Assembly: GCA_029215795.1 (NCBI GenBank)
Contig: JARDYH010000005.1
Coordinates: 40,616,001-40,680,000 of the forward strand
DNA: 64,000 bases
DNA from: Anniella stebbinsi
Taxonomy: Eukaryota > Chordata > Lepidosauria > Squamata > Anniellidae
Reading direction: 5' to 3'
Positions 11,767 through 22,838 of the stretch are shown here, in pieces (position 1 is the first letter of the stretch; each line of letters begins with the position of its first letter). The translations under genes were made by a program, and so were the position numbers. Under the pieces are notes generated by a model. It made no database searches and was not told the DNA's origin. It was given only the letters and a program-made list of their open reading frames with translations.

Positions 11767-13003
11767 CCAGTACTACAACTCCCAGTATGCCTTTCACAGC
11801 CCACAGGTGCCTGAGTCCTCTGAGAGGCACTTCCCTCCTCTCATTAATGATGCTGCTCATTGATAGAGCATTGAGGGGTAGCATTACTGAGGAGGGGAGG
11901 TAAGCTGCTGTCGGTGGACATGCCCAGCTCAGGCTAAATCCTGCTGGGACTGCCTCGGCCTGTGTTTCTCACCCACCAAGTACTCCATCAGGAGCCTGTA
12001 TTGAAGGGCCATTGCCAGCCATGTACTTCTCCCCTTCATCAGGCCTATTTCTGGGCATGCACAGAGTGCTTCCCTCCCTCCCTCCTAAGAGCAAAGGCCA
12101 CATATGTGCTTCCCTCAGTTTCTGAGAAAACAGCGATATCAGGATAGGGTGACTTTGAGCATGTTTGGCCCCTCAAAGTCATGCTGTTTTATCTAGTTAT
12201 GATTTTAAAGCCATGCAGAGGGCAGGAGGAGGCACCACAAAGCAGATTTATGTGGGTTGTTTCCTTTTATGTGAAATTGGGTTGACTACTCGAGACCAAC
12301 CTTAGGAGTCTGGGTTGCGAAAGGCATACAGCAGCCACAGGTCCGTGCACTCACAATGGCCACCAAAGGCCTGTAAGTCTAGCCACCCACCCAAGGCATG
12401 CTGGGAGTTGCACCCAAGGCATGTTGAGAGTTGTAGGCCTTGGTTTTTATCAAATTCTTTTAAAATACTTAAAACCCAAAATTCTGTGTTTTTGGATTTT
12501 TCTGGTACATTGTACAGCTAGACCTATCCGCATGCCAAATTTCAAGTTTCTAACTCATCTGGAAGCGGGTAAACATTTCCGGACATACATGAAAACACAC
12601 ATACTTTCCACTTTATAGGTAGAGATTCGTTTTATTTATATAAATTACAATATATAATATTACATAGAAGAAATGACAGAGGAAAGGGAGGAAAGTATAG
12701 GCAGGGGTAAATAGGGGGAAATGCTTTTGTAGCAGTTGTATGTGCTTAGGCCTCCAGACACAGCTTTTATTTCACCATCACACTGATTCTCTGAATTTCT
12801 CTCGGATTCCAGACAATGCCATTTTCCACTCATTACCATCCAATGTTTCACCATCAGTTCTTTTGTCTGCTTTCTTAGTATGGAAAATCTGTTCAGAAAG
12901 AAAAGATGGAATTGCTTTCCAATGACTTCTGCTTGTTAACACCAGTTTTAATTGCTATGAATTGCCCAGAGAGCTTCAGCTATTGAGTGGTATAGGCATA
13001 TGA

Positions 13004-13034
<31 letters not shown>

Positions 13035-13559
13035 ATACTAAGACTCCCCTCGGTCTGGAGCATCCCAACACAGGCTGAGCTACAGTAGGGCAAGGAACTA
13101 AAGCATGGTGCATCAAGGGCTTCAGAACATGTTTATGGAATACTGTGAAAGAGTAAAGGACAATAATGACTACGCTTTTCTTTTTTAAAAATGTATTATA
13201 CCGAAAGGTGGGTTCCGCCACTCTCCATCTTGGAACCTCAGGGCAGAGTGGATGACAAGGACAGAAAATATGCAATTTCCCTGGTTTTTCCAACTGTTTG
13301 TATTTGTCCTTAATAGTTAAATAGAAATCTGATGGCCATGCAGGGCATATTCATGAAAAGCCGAAGATAATGGGAAAAGCATCACATTCTAACATCTTGT
13401 TATGCATGGTCATGTTGGGGAGCATGCAATTGGAGCCTTACACCTGCAGCCAGCCCCACTGGTCCCAGTCCATGATGCAACACTCATTTCTGGAAGAGGC
13501 AGGTGACAAGGACAAGGGCCGGAAAAACTGGGATTGTGCAGACAGTAGCCTATTTCACA
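11767..13559. other. Intergenic DNA with (AATA)n microsatellite
   Basis: No gene recognised. Contains an (AAAT)n run at about 13003-13037, beside 'gagagcttcagctattgagtgg' LINE-like text, and two 'aaggcatg(c/t)tg(g/a)gag' words at about 12392 and 12415. Confidence 0.4.
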
Positions 13560-13760
13560 ATTTTATTTATTTATTTACAACCCATACTCCCCCTCATTAA
13601 GACATGCTGCAGAGCTCTTAGACTTTGATCCCTTTCTGTAAAATGGGGATAGTAGTGAAAAGTTCTTGCGCCAGTGCTAGTGGTGAGAATTGTGAATTTT
13701 TTTGACTATTGTGGAAAATAAAAATATCAATAAGTTAAAAACAAAAAAACCTTTGCCTTT

Positions 13761-13800
<40 letters not shown>

Positions 13801-13804
13801 TTAG

Positions 13805-14031
13805 TGTATCACCAGTCATTCTGTTTGGGATGAAATGAAATCACTTAGAGGAATTCGCATGAGAACAACTTCTATAACAGTTACACATTCCTTTCAAAAC
13901 TCTGTGTTCTTTTTGGGCATATCAATGTGCTTTTCTCCACTTATCTACTTCTCATCACAAAATGTTTTGTGTGGGAAAAGAAAATTAAAGGAGTTGATGA
14001 AGTCAATGAGGTTACGAGATTTGGCATTCTG
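13805..14031 (+). pseudogene. Orphan copy of ABCA exon 5
   Basis: 227 nt, the same length and phase as exon 5 of gene 2 (40930-41156), with acceptor cttttag and donor gtgagc at 14032. It stays open and reads CITSHSVWDEMKSLRGIRMR and so on to LAFW; by eye about 48 of 76 residues match gene 2 exon 5. Flanking introns also align (for example 'gatgctgcagagctcttag' before, and 'gagaaaaaggagaaagaat' after), so genomic DNA was duplicated rather than a transcript. No copies of exons 1-4 or 7-12 were found nearby and the next exon is broken. I call it a relic, although the exon itself could still splice. Confidence 0.75.
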
Positions 14032-14390
14032 GTGAGCTATGAGAAATATCCCAGCTGGTGTCAAAAGCGTCTTATGAGAAAAAGGAGAAAGAATAATATA
14101 AATTCAGCATATCTAAGTTTATAAGTTTGATAGTATGCATGTAATCCAGTAACAATAATATTATATCCCTGACCACTTCTATCCTGGGCTCTCTTGGGGT
14201 ACAATTTGACTGTAAACAGGACATGGAGATGCTGCTAAAACAGATAACCCCATGTTCTCCCTGCTTCCCTATCATATTTAAGCATACTCAACCTGTGTGG
14301 TGCTGTCTTTATGCATTTCCCTGTTCCCCACCATATAATTGGCTTCTATGGGCAAGGGGGGCAAGAGGGGCATGGCTAAGTATGCTTAAA

Positions 14391-14830
14391 GCAGTTTCCG
14401 GGCGAAGTACAAAGTGTTGGTTATTACCTTTAAAGCCCTACATGGTTTGGGTCCAGGTTACCTACGGGATCGCCTTCTCCCATACAATCCGCCCCGCACG
14501 CTCAGGTCCTCTGGGAAGAATTTATTACAGTCAACAAGAACTAGACTGACAACCGTTACCCAGAGGACCTTCTCTTCTGCCGCTCCCAGATTGTGGAATG
14601 ACCTGCCGGGAGAGATTCACCAACTTACTAGTCTTCAGGAATTTAAAAGATCTATAAAGACTGATCTCTTCCGGCAGGCCTACCTAGATGAATTTTAAAG
14701 TGTTTTATTGGTGTTTTATTGGTGTTTTAATGATGTACTGGTTTTATCTGCTTTTAATCAGTTTTTGTATTTTGTGTTTGGTGTTGTTCCCCACCTCGAT
14801 CCATTGGGAGAAGCGGGTGATAAATAAATA

Positions 14831-14870
<40 letters not shown>
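14391..14870 (+). mobile_element. L2-clade LINE 3' fragment with (ATT)n tail
   Basis: Encodes the L2 ORF2 C-terminus (AKYKVLVITFKALHGLGPGY, TRLTTVTQRTFSSAAPRLWN, FKRSIKTDLFRQAYLDEF, stop) and a short 3' UTR 'gttccccacctcgatcc', ending in (ATT)n at 14829-14870. It lies in the intron between the orphan exons 5 and 6. Confidence 0.9.
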
Positions 14871-14871
<1 letters not shown>

Positions 14872-14959
14872 CCCAGCCTGGTCCTCCAGATGACTTGGAC
14901 TGCATGTACCATCATTCCTAAAACTGTCAAGAAGACTGGCGCTGCACTTGTATTTGTAG

Positions 14960-16233
14960 GCTATCCTGGGCTTTGTTGTATATTGTGTATGTTTTGATTA
15001 TATGCAGCATGATGGCACTTCTTCTGAACAAATTATATTTTACATTGAGCAGCTTTCCTGCCTTGTTTCTTAGGGTGACCAGATCGCCCGGGGTTTCCTG
15101 GTCCTAACCGGGAAACCTGGGGCGATCCGGGCCAACTGGGGGGCGGCGGAGGCAAACCGGGGCTGCAGGGGGTCACGCAGCAGCGGCGGCGAGTGGCGGC
15201 GAGCGGCGGTAGACCTGGTAGGTCCGGGCTGGGTTTTGGGGGGGATGGGTGGCTTGGTGGTGGGGTTTCGGGTGGGGGGACCCCCCCGCCACCACCTGCC
15301 GGGGTGTCCCCTCCAGCGCTCGAATCTACTGAGAAACAGACTTCGCGGCATGTCACTCAGTAGCGCGCCGGATGATGACATCATCACCCGGTGCGCTACT
15401 GAGAGACAGGCCGTGAAGCCTGTTTCTCAGTAGATTTGAGCACCAGAGGGAAGCGGCCGCCCCTGCAGGTAAGGAGCGTGGGTAGGGAAGTGGTTGCCCC
15501 TGCAGGCAAGGAGCGCAAAGCACGAGTTGTGAGGGAGGCGCGAGGCGCGGCAGAGGCGCGTGAGGCGCACGCGGCGCGAGGCGCAGAGGAGGTGCATTGC
15601 ACGCGGCATGGAGGATGCGCAGAGGAGGTGTGGCGCGTGCGGCACCGAGGAGGCGCGGCGCACGTGGCGCGCATGGAGCAAAGGAGGCGCGTGTGGCGCG
15701 AGTCACGGAGGAGGCGCACGCAGCGCAAGGCGCGAGGGGGCCCCACTTACCTGCTGGGGCGGCCGCTTTCCTCCGGTGCTCGAATCTACTGAGAAACAAG
15801 CTTTGCGGCCTGTCCCTCAGTAGCGCGCCAGGTGATGACGTCATCACCCGGCGGTCTACTGAGGGACAGGCCGCGAAGCCTGTTTCTCAGTAGATTCAAG
15901 CACCGGAGGGAAGTGGACGCCCCGGCAAGTAAGTGGGGGGGCCTCCTGCCTCCCGCGTCGCGCTTCTTACCTGCTGGGACCGTCTGTGGGTGCCTGTGGG
16001 TGCCCGCGGACAGCAGCGGACGGCCCCAGCAGGTAAGCCCCTTTCCAGCTCGCTGAGTTGTTTTGGGGGTGGTGGCGGGGGGGTTCAGATCTCATATGGC
16101 GGGTGGCCTTTTTTTAAAAAAAATGTTTTTTGGGGGTGGACACGCCCCCTTTGGGCGGCCGTTTTGGGTGGCCATTTTGGACCGGGATTTTGGGTTCCAT
16201 AATCTGGTCACCCTATGTTATGGCATATCCTTC
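14960..16233 (+). pseudogene. Orphan copy of ABCA exon 6, split by a transposable element
   Basis: The left part (14960-15070, after acceptor tatttgtag) reads LSWALLYIVYVLIICSMMAL and so on to SFPALF, the counterpart of gene 2 exon 6 (LSWGLLYAVYVLIMSCVLAL). The right part is 16216-16233, ending at a donor gtaagtctttgg identical to that of gene 2. The two parts total 129 nt against 139 nt in gene 2, so about 10 nt are missing as well as the 1145-bp insertion (15071-16215). The coding frame is destroyed. Confidence 0.8.
15071..16215. mobile_element. GC-rich inverted-repeat element (TAGGGTGACCAGAT termini) inside exon 6 copy
   Basis: Starts TAGGGTGACCAGATCGCCCG and ends ATAATCTGGTCACCCTA, giving terminal inverted repeats of about 14 bp. 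Inside are two palindromic modules: 15319-15448 centred near 15375, and 15776-15905 centred at 15839/15840 on a perfect GGTGATGACGTCATCACC. The outer arms carry 'aatctactgagaaaca' and 'tgtttctcagtaga'. No clear 8-bp duplication remains (ttgtttct versus tgttatgg). Open frames inside are low-complexity shadows. hAT-like by its termini; superfamily assignment is inference. Confidence 0.75.
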
Positions 16234-16239
16234 GTAAGT

Positions 16240-16824
16240 CTTTGGCCTTCATTTGTTTTCCTTTCAACGTACTTCATTCTATGAGGTTTGTTTCAAGCCC
16301 ACTGATCTCTTCTCCCACCCCATCCACTCCAGGGGCTTTTGAAGTACTTTGCCTGTTACTTTATCCTTCCCTTGCTCCTTGCACAACATTAACTGCTCTG
16401 TCTTTGCTTTTCATTCCATTGTAAACATTAACATCAAGATGACCGTGAAGGATGTTCTGTCCCATCATTATTTGCAGAAAGTTTTAGCATCCTATTGCAT
16501 CCTTTTGTGTACTGTTTCAGGTAATTATTTTAGCTAAGGTTGGCCCTGAAACCACAAAGTACTGCAGCTGTTGTATGTATGTATGTATGTATGTATGTAT
16601 TCTAACTTTCCTCCATGATCAGAGGAGCATTTCTGACAGTCTGGCAACATGGATCCTGATTTAAAATGGCTATGAGAAAGGTGATGGGGAATGAGTGTTA
16701 AATGTTAGGAAAGGTGAGACTATGTTCATCCAGTGAAGAATTTTCAGTAAGAAAAGATATTTGAAGGAAGGGGAGAGTGTATCACATCTAGTATAGCAAA
16801 CACTTCAAAGTACAACAAAAGCTA
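16240..16824. other. Intron-like flank with (GTAT)n
   Basis: The first ~50 bp align with the intron after exon 6 of gene 2 ('gtaagtctttggcctt', 'gtacttcatt'). A (TATG)n microsatellite lies at 16573-16600. No further ABCA exon was found. Confidence 0.5.
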
Positions 16825-17053
16825 CAAAAGCAGGAGTGAGTGAAGTTAATTTCAGAAACATTGAATGTCTCACTTGTCCTTTATTGCAGTGATTTTAGCA
16901 TTAAAATGTTGTAGAACAAGTTTGTCTTGATTGTGAGATGTAGAATCAGACATGTGACCCACGTTGTGAACCATGTAGGGGTAGGCACACCTCCTTGAGG
17001 GCAGGCCATGTTGGGGTGTCCACTTTTTTGGTTTCCAAAATATGATCACTCTA
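16825..17053 (+). repeat. Dispersed repeat R1, copy 2
   Basis: Shares 'aaaagcaggagtgagtga', 'ttgaatgtctcacttgt', 'gattttagcattaaaatg', 'cagacatgtgacc' and a right end 'ggtttccaaaatatgatcac' with the copies at 10445 and 46978. Confidence 0.75.
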
Positions 17054-17079
17054 CCTCTCCAGAAAATCTTAAGGGTAGC

Positions 17080-17850
17080 CTAGTATGGGAGAAGGCAGTC
17101 TTTCAGGTAGCCTAGCCCCAAGCCACATACGATTTTATAGGTAAGAAACAGCACTTTGAATTCTGCCCAGAGACATATCAGTAGCAAGTGAAACATTACA
17201 GTAATGCAAACAGGATGAAACTAGGGCTTGTATGACCAGGCCAGGTCAGATTACTTTAGGAATGGGCACAGTTGGCACACTAGCCTCAGCTGTGCAAACA
17301 TACTCCTGTCTGCCACTGAAAACTAGGCATCCAGGTTCAAGGCCGAATCCAGAAGTACATTCAAACTGCGAGTCTGAGTCTTCAGGGGAAGTGTAACCCC
17401 ATCCAGCAAAGCTTGAATCCTTATTCCCTGATCTGTCTTTTGAATAACCAGGAGCACTTCTGTCTTGTCTGGATTAAGCTTCAGTTTGTTTGCTATCATC
17501 CAGTCCATTACCAACATCAGACACTGATTTAGAAGAAGAATATATTTCTTGGATTTGCATGGAAAGGGGAGATAGAGTTGGGAGTGATCCGAAAAATGGT
17601 GGCACCAAACCCCCAAACTTTGGACAATCTCTCCCAGCAGTTTCATGTATATGTTAAAGAGCATAGAGGATAAGATGAAACCTTGGGGGATGCCACATGC
17701 CAAAAATCACACCATTGAATAGGAATCCCCCAGCACCACATTTGAGATTACCCCTCCAAAGAAGGGCATATAACAGTGTCCAGCAAAGCCAACAGGGACA
17801 CACTCCCGTGTGTAGCAGAAATATCTAGAGTATAGGGAAAGAGACTAAGC
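17080..17850 (-). mobile_element. L2-clade LINE fragment, antisense
   Basis: Minus-strand translation gives GIPQGFILSSMLFNIYMKLL (the GVPQG RT block), a decayed YADD region (HHFSDHSQLY) and NKLKLNPDKTEVLLV, then LDGVTLPLK. The catalytic aspartates are lost. Related antisense sequence continues at 18288-18470, after an inserted 3'-UTR-like piece (17990-18287, with 'gagcattttttgtggga'). Confidence 0.8.
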
Positions 17851-18589
17851 ACCACCATTGTTGTCTTTGTTGGAGCCTTGAGAACTGCACCAGCATGAGA
17901 GAGTGGACCATGTGAGAGATCAGCCACCTCAGACTGTAAAAAAAGAAAAACTGCTTGCCATTTTCTTGAGTTTGTTTTCCTGGCGTAGCTCTATGCAGTT
18001 TGTAGTGTTTATTAAAGCCTCAATGCATAGGAAAGATTTGGTTTATTTGGCTCTGGTTTACACATTACTGAAAATAATGATTGATATCGTTATAATGTTT
18101 GATATTGCCTATTTTGCAATTTGAAAGGTTAAAAGGTTAGTATGAATGAAATGAGTTGTTTATCATTGTAATGATGTACTATTGTGATGATATATTGGTG
18201 TGTCTTTTGGTTTTGTATTGCCATTTCATTAGCCACTTTGAGCATTTTTTGTGGGAAAGTGGAATATAAATTAAGTGGTGATGATGACGACACTCCCCCT
18301 GCCCAGGTCCCAGCGTGGATCATCCTCTAAGGCAACAAAAGCAGTCTCTGTCCCATATCCAGGCCTGAAGCCAGATTGAAATGGATTGAAATAATCTGCA
18401 TCATTCAGAAATCCCTGGAGCTGAGAAGCTCCATACACTCCAGCACCTTATGCAAGATTGGAATATTAGAGACCAGCCAGAAAATATCCAATACAGTGGA
18501 GTTAAGGGAGGATGTTTTTTAAAACCAAAAACCAAGGGTCTCACCACACTTCCTTTTAGCAAGAGAGAACCACACCTTGCAATAAAGAA
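17851..18589. other. LINE-derived and unassigned intergenic DNA
   Basis: Contains a LINE/SINE-like 3' tail ('ccactttgagcattttttgt', about 18232) and, at 18288-18470, text that appears to belong to the flanking antisense L2. No gene. Confidence 0.4.
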
Positions 18590-19147
18590 GTATTCACCGC
18601 TACGACCTTTTCCCGACCCGCTTGCTGGGTGGGGGGAGGCAATTGCGAGTGGGGATGTGGTGATGTGACGTGGGTGCCCGCAATTGGTGGGCCCCAGGTG
18701 GTGCCACCAGGGAGAGGAGGGGTATCAGGATATTTAAGCCAGGGGACCCCTCCTGATCTCCTCAGCTTGCTGCGCAGCTCGGCAGCAAAGAAGAGAGGCG
18801 ACGGCAGCAGGAGCGGCGAGATTCGGCGGATTAAGAGGCACGAGAGGCGGAGAGAAGACGCCAAAGAAGCTGCAGTGGCAGCCGAGCGGCGCGGGAAAGG
18901 CAGAAGGGCTGCCAGCTAAGAAGGAGCCCGGCGGAGGGGCTACGGCCGGGGCTTACCGGCAGCAAGAGGATCAGAGGCTCGGCGGCAGCAGTCAGAGGGC
19001 TCAAGAGCAGCGCAGCGCCAGCTGCGGCGTGAATAGGAGCGTCCTGGTGGGGACGAGGGAAGGCGGAAGTGATGGCGGCGAGGCGGAGGTGGGCCTAATC
19101 GCCGCTCTGCAGGTCGACGCAGCACGGAAACAGGAGGTGCTGCTCAG

Positions 19148-19599
19148 GTAGGATGGCGGCGGCTGGACTTCTGCCTGTCTTGTACCTTCTACGGGGCCAA
19201 ACGGCTATAAGGTTTTCTCGGGCCACAGGGGAGAGAGCAAGAGGGCGCTGGGTGGCTGGTTGGTTTCGGGAACGAGGGACCGTTGAGCCGCATATTGCTG
19301 CCTCTGGCTAGAGGACGGCAACCCCCACGCCATATCCCCGCATTATTGAGAGAGCTTTGAGGCTTCACCAGCCCCAAGCCCAGTTGAAACACCCAAATTA
19401 ATTTGGGTTTGGGTAGGGCCAGTGCGCACCCCCCCCCCCAAAGCAGGCTGTTTGTTACCTCTGGGGCTGGGAATTTTAAACACAGTACTACTGGGGCTCT
19501 GACCTGGTTCTCGGGCAAAATATTCATACCATAGGCAAAGGTTATTTCTTTAAGGGCTATTAGGTTAATTTAGCCAGTGTTGTTTGTTTAGCTATACAA

Positions 19600-19633
<34 letters not shown>

Positions 19634-19707
19634 AATAATAATAATAAAGTAGGCTGTATTTTCTAGTTTTATTGGATTCAGAACTTGGTGGCACATTTAA
19701 TTTGCAG
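19148..19707 (+). other. Possible intron in the retrotransposon leader
   Basis: 'tgctcag|gtagga' at 19147/19148 and 'tttaatttgcag|aaaATG' at 19707/19708 look like a splice donor and acceptor immediately before the gag ATG at 19711. The interval carries a (TTA)n/(TAA)n microsatellite at 19602-19647 and no ORF. Splicing is inference. Confidence 0.3.
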
Positions 19708-19710
19708 AAA

Positions 19711-21269
19711 ATGCCACCTAAAAAAGGTATTGGTGGAAAGAAAGGCAAAGGAAAAGCCCCAACACAGGCATCTAAGCGGAGGCGTCCTGTGGAAAATTCA
19801 TCCTCTGAGGATGATGTGGATCCCAATATAACCGATCTTTTAACTCGGCTTCAGGATTTCGAGAAAGAGAAGGACATTCGAGCTACCCCCACACCTGTCA
19901 CACCACAGGCTCACTCTGATGGTAGGGTGACCAGAAAGAAAAGGCAGGATGATTTATTGGAGTCTATTTCAGCTAGGTTGAAGGTGGTAGAAGCATCTTC
20001 TAGTGGGTCTACAATGGATGTATCTGCCCTAGAGGCGAGTGCAGTTATGTCGTCCACTCCTTTGCTTGGCACCACGCATGGCGTAGCGGCTGCTCGTGAA
20101 TCAGCTTCGCCGGTTAATCTACCAATACAAGGAGCAGCCCCCCTGAGTCAAGGTGAGCAACAGGCACAAACCAGTGCAATGCCACCACAGCTTGCCAACA
20201 CGTTTCCTTCACACTGGGGTTGGTTTCCATGGCTAGCCGGGATGGGCACACAACTTTCAGGGATGGCTTCACTCCCATTATTGACCCCCCCAGCTCCCGT
20301 GGTTGCTAGCACAACTAATATGGTGGCTCCCATCCCGCGCCAAGTTGGTATAGCAAGCATGGGAACTGTTACGACAACTGAACAAAATGTTTTAGGGAGT
20401 CAGCTCCCTGTGGCCACTGCACAGCCTCTTCATGTTTCAGAGGCGGCAGTTTCTTGTGCAAGTGTTTGGCAGGGACCTGCCGGCGCTACTGGGTCAAAAC
20501 TAGCTCAGGAAGGGCATGACCCGTATGCGGGAGCTAGCAGTGATTCCATCCCTACAGGTAGCACATCTGCACCATTGGGTCATCATCTCCTCCCCGCAAC
20601 GAGGGAGAAGATTTGCAAGGGAGATTACATAGACATATTTTCTCTCTTGTTTCGCGAACAAGAGAGCTCTGAAAAAGAGAAGGGCATGGATAAGGAAGCG
20701 GAAAGGATTAAAAAGAAACGAGTAGTCTGCACTTGGGCAAATTGGTTGCCCGGTTTTCTTATTTATATGGGAAATCAGCGATTTCCAGGAAAAGGTGTTA
20801 TATTGACGAAATACCTCGATATGATATATCGGGCGTATTCTATGAGGGCGGAGCCTGGTTGGCTTACGACGAATCATTCCGTCGTAGAGCTGCCCTTGAC
20901 CACGCCCTCCAATGGGACATTAAGAATCATGATCTGTGGCTGCAGTTCATGACTCCAGCCTGGCCAGGTTTTGGGGATAGGGCAGACAGCGGCCATATTC
21001 TGGCCAAGCAGCAACCCGCTTCCACCTTTAGGGGGAACGCGGGTCAGGCGGTTCAACACCGTCCGCTCTGTTGGGATTTCAACAGGGGAATTTGTATTCG
21101 CAATCTGTGCAAGTACAGGCACGAGTGCAATGCATGTTCGGGACATCATTCCACCACAAACTGCATTAAAAATAGGGGTGGAAAATGGCCCAACAAGGAA
21201 GGACAGCGTGCTGGACGTACCGGGGGACAACAACCTCCTACCAAAGGGACCCAGCCTGGTCAAAATTGA
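19711..21269 (+). pseudogene. Ngaro gag-like ORF with zinc finger, frameshifted
   Basis: The first ATG (19711) opens a lysine/arginine-rich N-terminus (MPPKKGIGGKKGKGKAPTQA), followed by a coiled-coil-like acidic stretch and a long S/T/P/A-rich low-complexity middle. The conserved core begins near 20600. Between about 20828 and 20845 the frame shifts; the second frame continues through FRRRAALDHALQWDIKNHDL to a cysteine-rich region near 21064-21165 (CX7CX4CX3H, then CX2CX3HX5C), as expected of a nucleic-acid-binding gag, and ends at 21269. The upstream TTG at 19672 is unlikely to be the start. Structural role is inferred from position and zinc-binding pattern. Confidence 0.75.
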
Positions 21270-22838
21270 ACCCCTTAACAAACTGCTTGCTTTATATCCT
21301 AAGCGGAGTGAAGCAAGGTATCTTCAGGCTGGCTTTCAGGAAGGATTCCGTATCCCTTTTCAAGGAATTAGGCGAGGGTCATTGTCTAGGAATCAAAAAT
21401 CTATTAGCTCATTGGAATACATTGCCATGGAAAAAATCAATAAAGAGGTACAGGCTGGAAGGGTGCTAGGTCCATTCCCAACCCCTCCTATTCCTCACTT
21501 ACAAGTTTCACCCCTGGGTATTGTTCCCAAAAAAGCGCCAGGGGAGTTCAGGTTAATACATAACCTGTCCTTCCCGAAGGGAACTTCTGTTAATGATTCA
21601 ATCCCAGAAGGCTTGTGTTCGGTCCGATACGCTTCCTTCAATTCTGCAATAGGTATGGTTCGAAGGAATGGGGTTGGGGCCCTGATGGGAAAATGCGATA
21701 TAAAAGCCGCCTTTCACATTTTACCCATCCACCCCAAGGATTTCAATCTATTGGGGTTTTGTTTTCAGGGACAATTTTATGTAGATCGTGCCTTGCCAAT
21801 GGGATGCTCTATTTCGTGTGCTATGTTCGAGACATTCAGCTCTTTTCTGGAACGGGCCCTTATTTTAAGGGCGGGACAACGGATGTCATTCATTACTTGG
21901 ATGACTTCCTGTTTTCGGGGGCAGCAGGAAGTGCTCATTGTGCACACTTGATGAGCATCTTCGGTGCACTTTGCGAAGAGCTGGGCGTCCCGCTGGCACA
22001 CGAAAAAACAGAGGGCTCAACAATAGTGCTTAGGTTCTTAGGCATTGAATTAGATTCTACGCATCAGTGTTGTCGCTTACCGAGCGATAAGTTACTCACA
22101 CTCCGTACAAAATTGCAGTACATTATGCACCAGGAAAAGGTTTCTCTTAGGCAGTTACAGGAAGTTGTGGGCCATCTGAATTTCGCATGCAGAGTAATAG
22201 CCCCTGGGCGAGCCTTTTTGCGTTGCCTATCTTCAGCCATGTCAGGTTTACGCAAGCCACACCATAGAACTCGGGTCACACGGGATATGCGAGCTGACAT
22301 GCAAGTATGGTTAGATTTTCTCGAACGATATAATGGCGTATCCTTTTGGAGGCGCGAGCTTATGATCGAAGCCGAACTTCAGATACATTCGGATGTTTCC
22401 GGTTCATGGCGCTTTGGCGTCATTTGGGGGACCAAATGGTGTGCGGAGCGTTGGCCCAAGGATTGGGTCACCAAGGGCCTGTGTAAGGACCTCACTTTCC
22501 TTGAGCTATTCCCTATTATTGTGGCAGTGCATCTATGGGTGTCAGACATGGCAAACTCCACGGTGTTGTTTTGGTGCGACAACCAGGCCACCGTGCAGGT
22601 CATTAATTCTCTGTCTTCACGTAATCCTCGCATCATGAACTTAGTAAGGGCTTTTACCTTGCACTGCTTGAAACATAACATTCTTTTCCAGGCAAAGCAT
22701 ATACCTGGCTTAAATAATGATATAGCGGACGCTTTGTCTCGACATCAGGTACAGAGATTCCGGGAATTGGCTCCCTGGGCTCTCCTAAGGCCGGAGACCA
22801 TGCCACCAGCTCTGTGGTTGATTGGAAGGACGAAATAG
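21236..22838 (+). pseudogene. Ngaro reverse transcriptase-RNase H, one frameshift
   Basis: RT blocks in order: SPLGIVPKKAPGEFRLIHNL (about 21508), MGKCDIKAAFHILPIHP (first catalytic Asp, about 21685), LPMGCSISCAMFETFSSFLE (about 21793) and YLDDFLFSG (YLDD at 21894-21905). The first three lie in one frame and YLDD in another; the break falls between about 21866 and 21890. RNase H follows: IHSDVSGSWRFGVIW, LTFLELFPIIVAVHLW, LFWCDNQATVQVIN and NDIADALSRHQ, giving the D-E-D-D set. The ORF overlaps the end of gag and overlaps the recombinase ORF by 25 nt. Without the frameshift it would be a full polymerase. Confidence 0.88.

Noticed and set aside
15033..15893. Long overlapping open frames on both strands (Arg/Ala/Pro-rich)
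   Set aside because: They lie entirely in a GC-rich palindromic transposon, exist on both strands and have low-complexity products.
16212..16540. Possible exon 7 of the orphan ABCA block
   Set aside because: Translations do not resemble gene 2 exon 7 (SLLKKPK, LPAVLEWIL) in any frame.
19672..19710. Upstream start of gag at 19672
   Set aside because: The codon is TTG; the first ATG is at 19711, immediately after an acceptor-like site.
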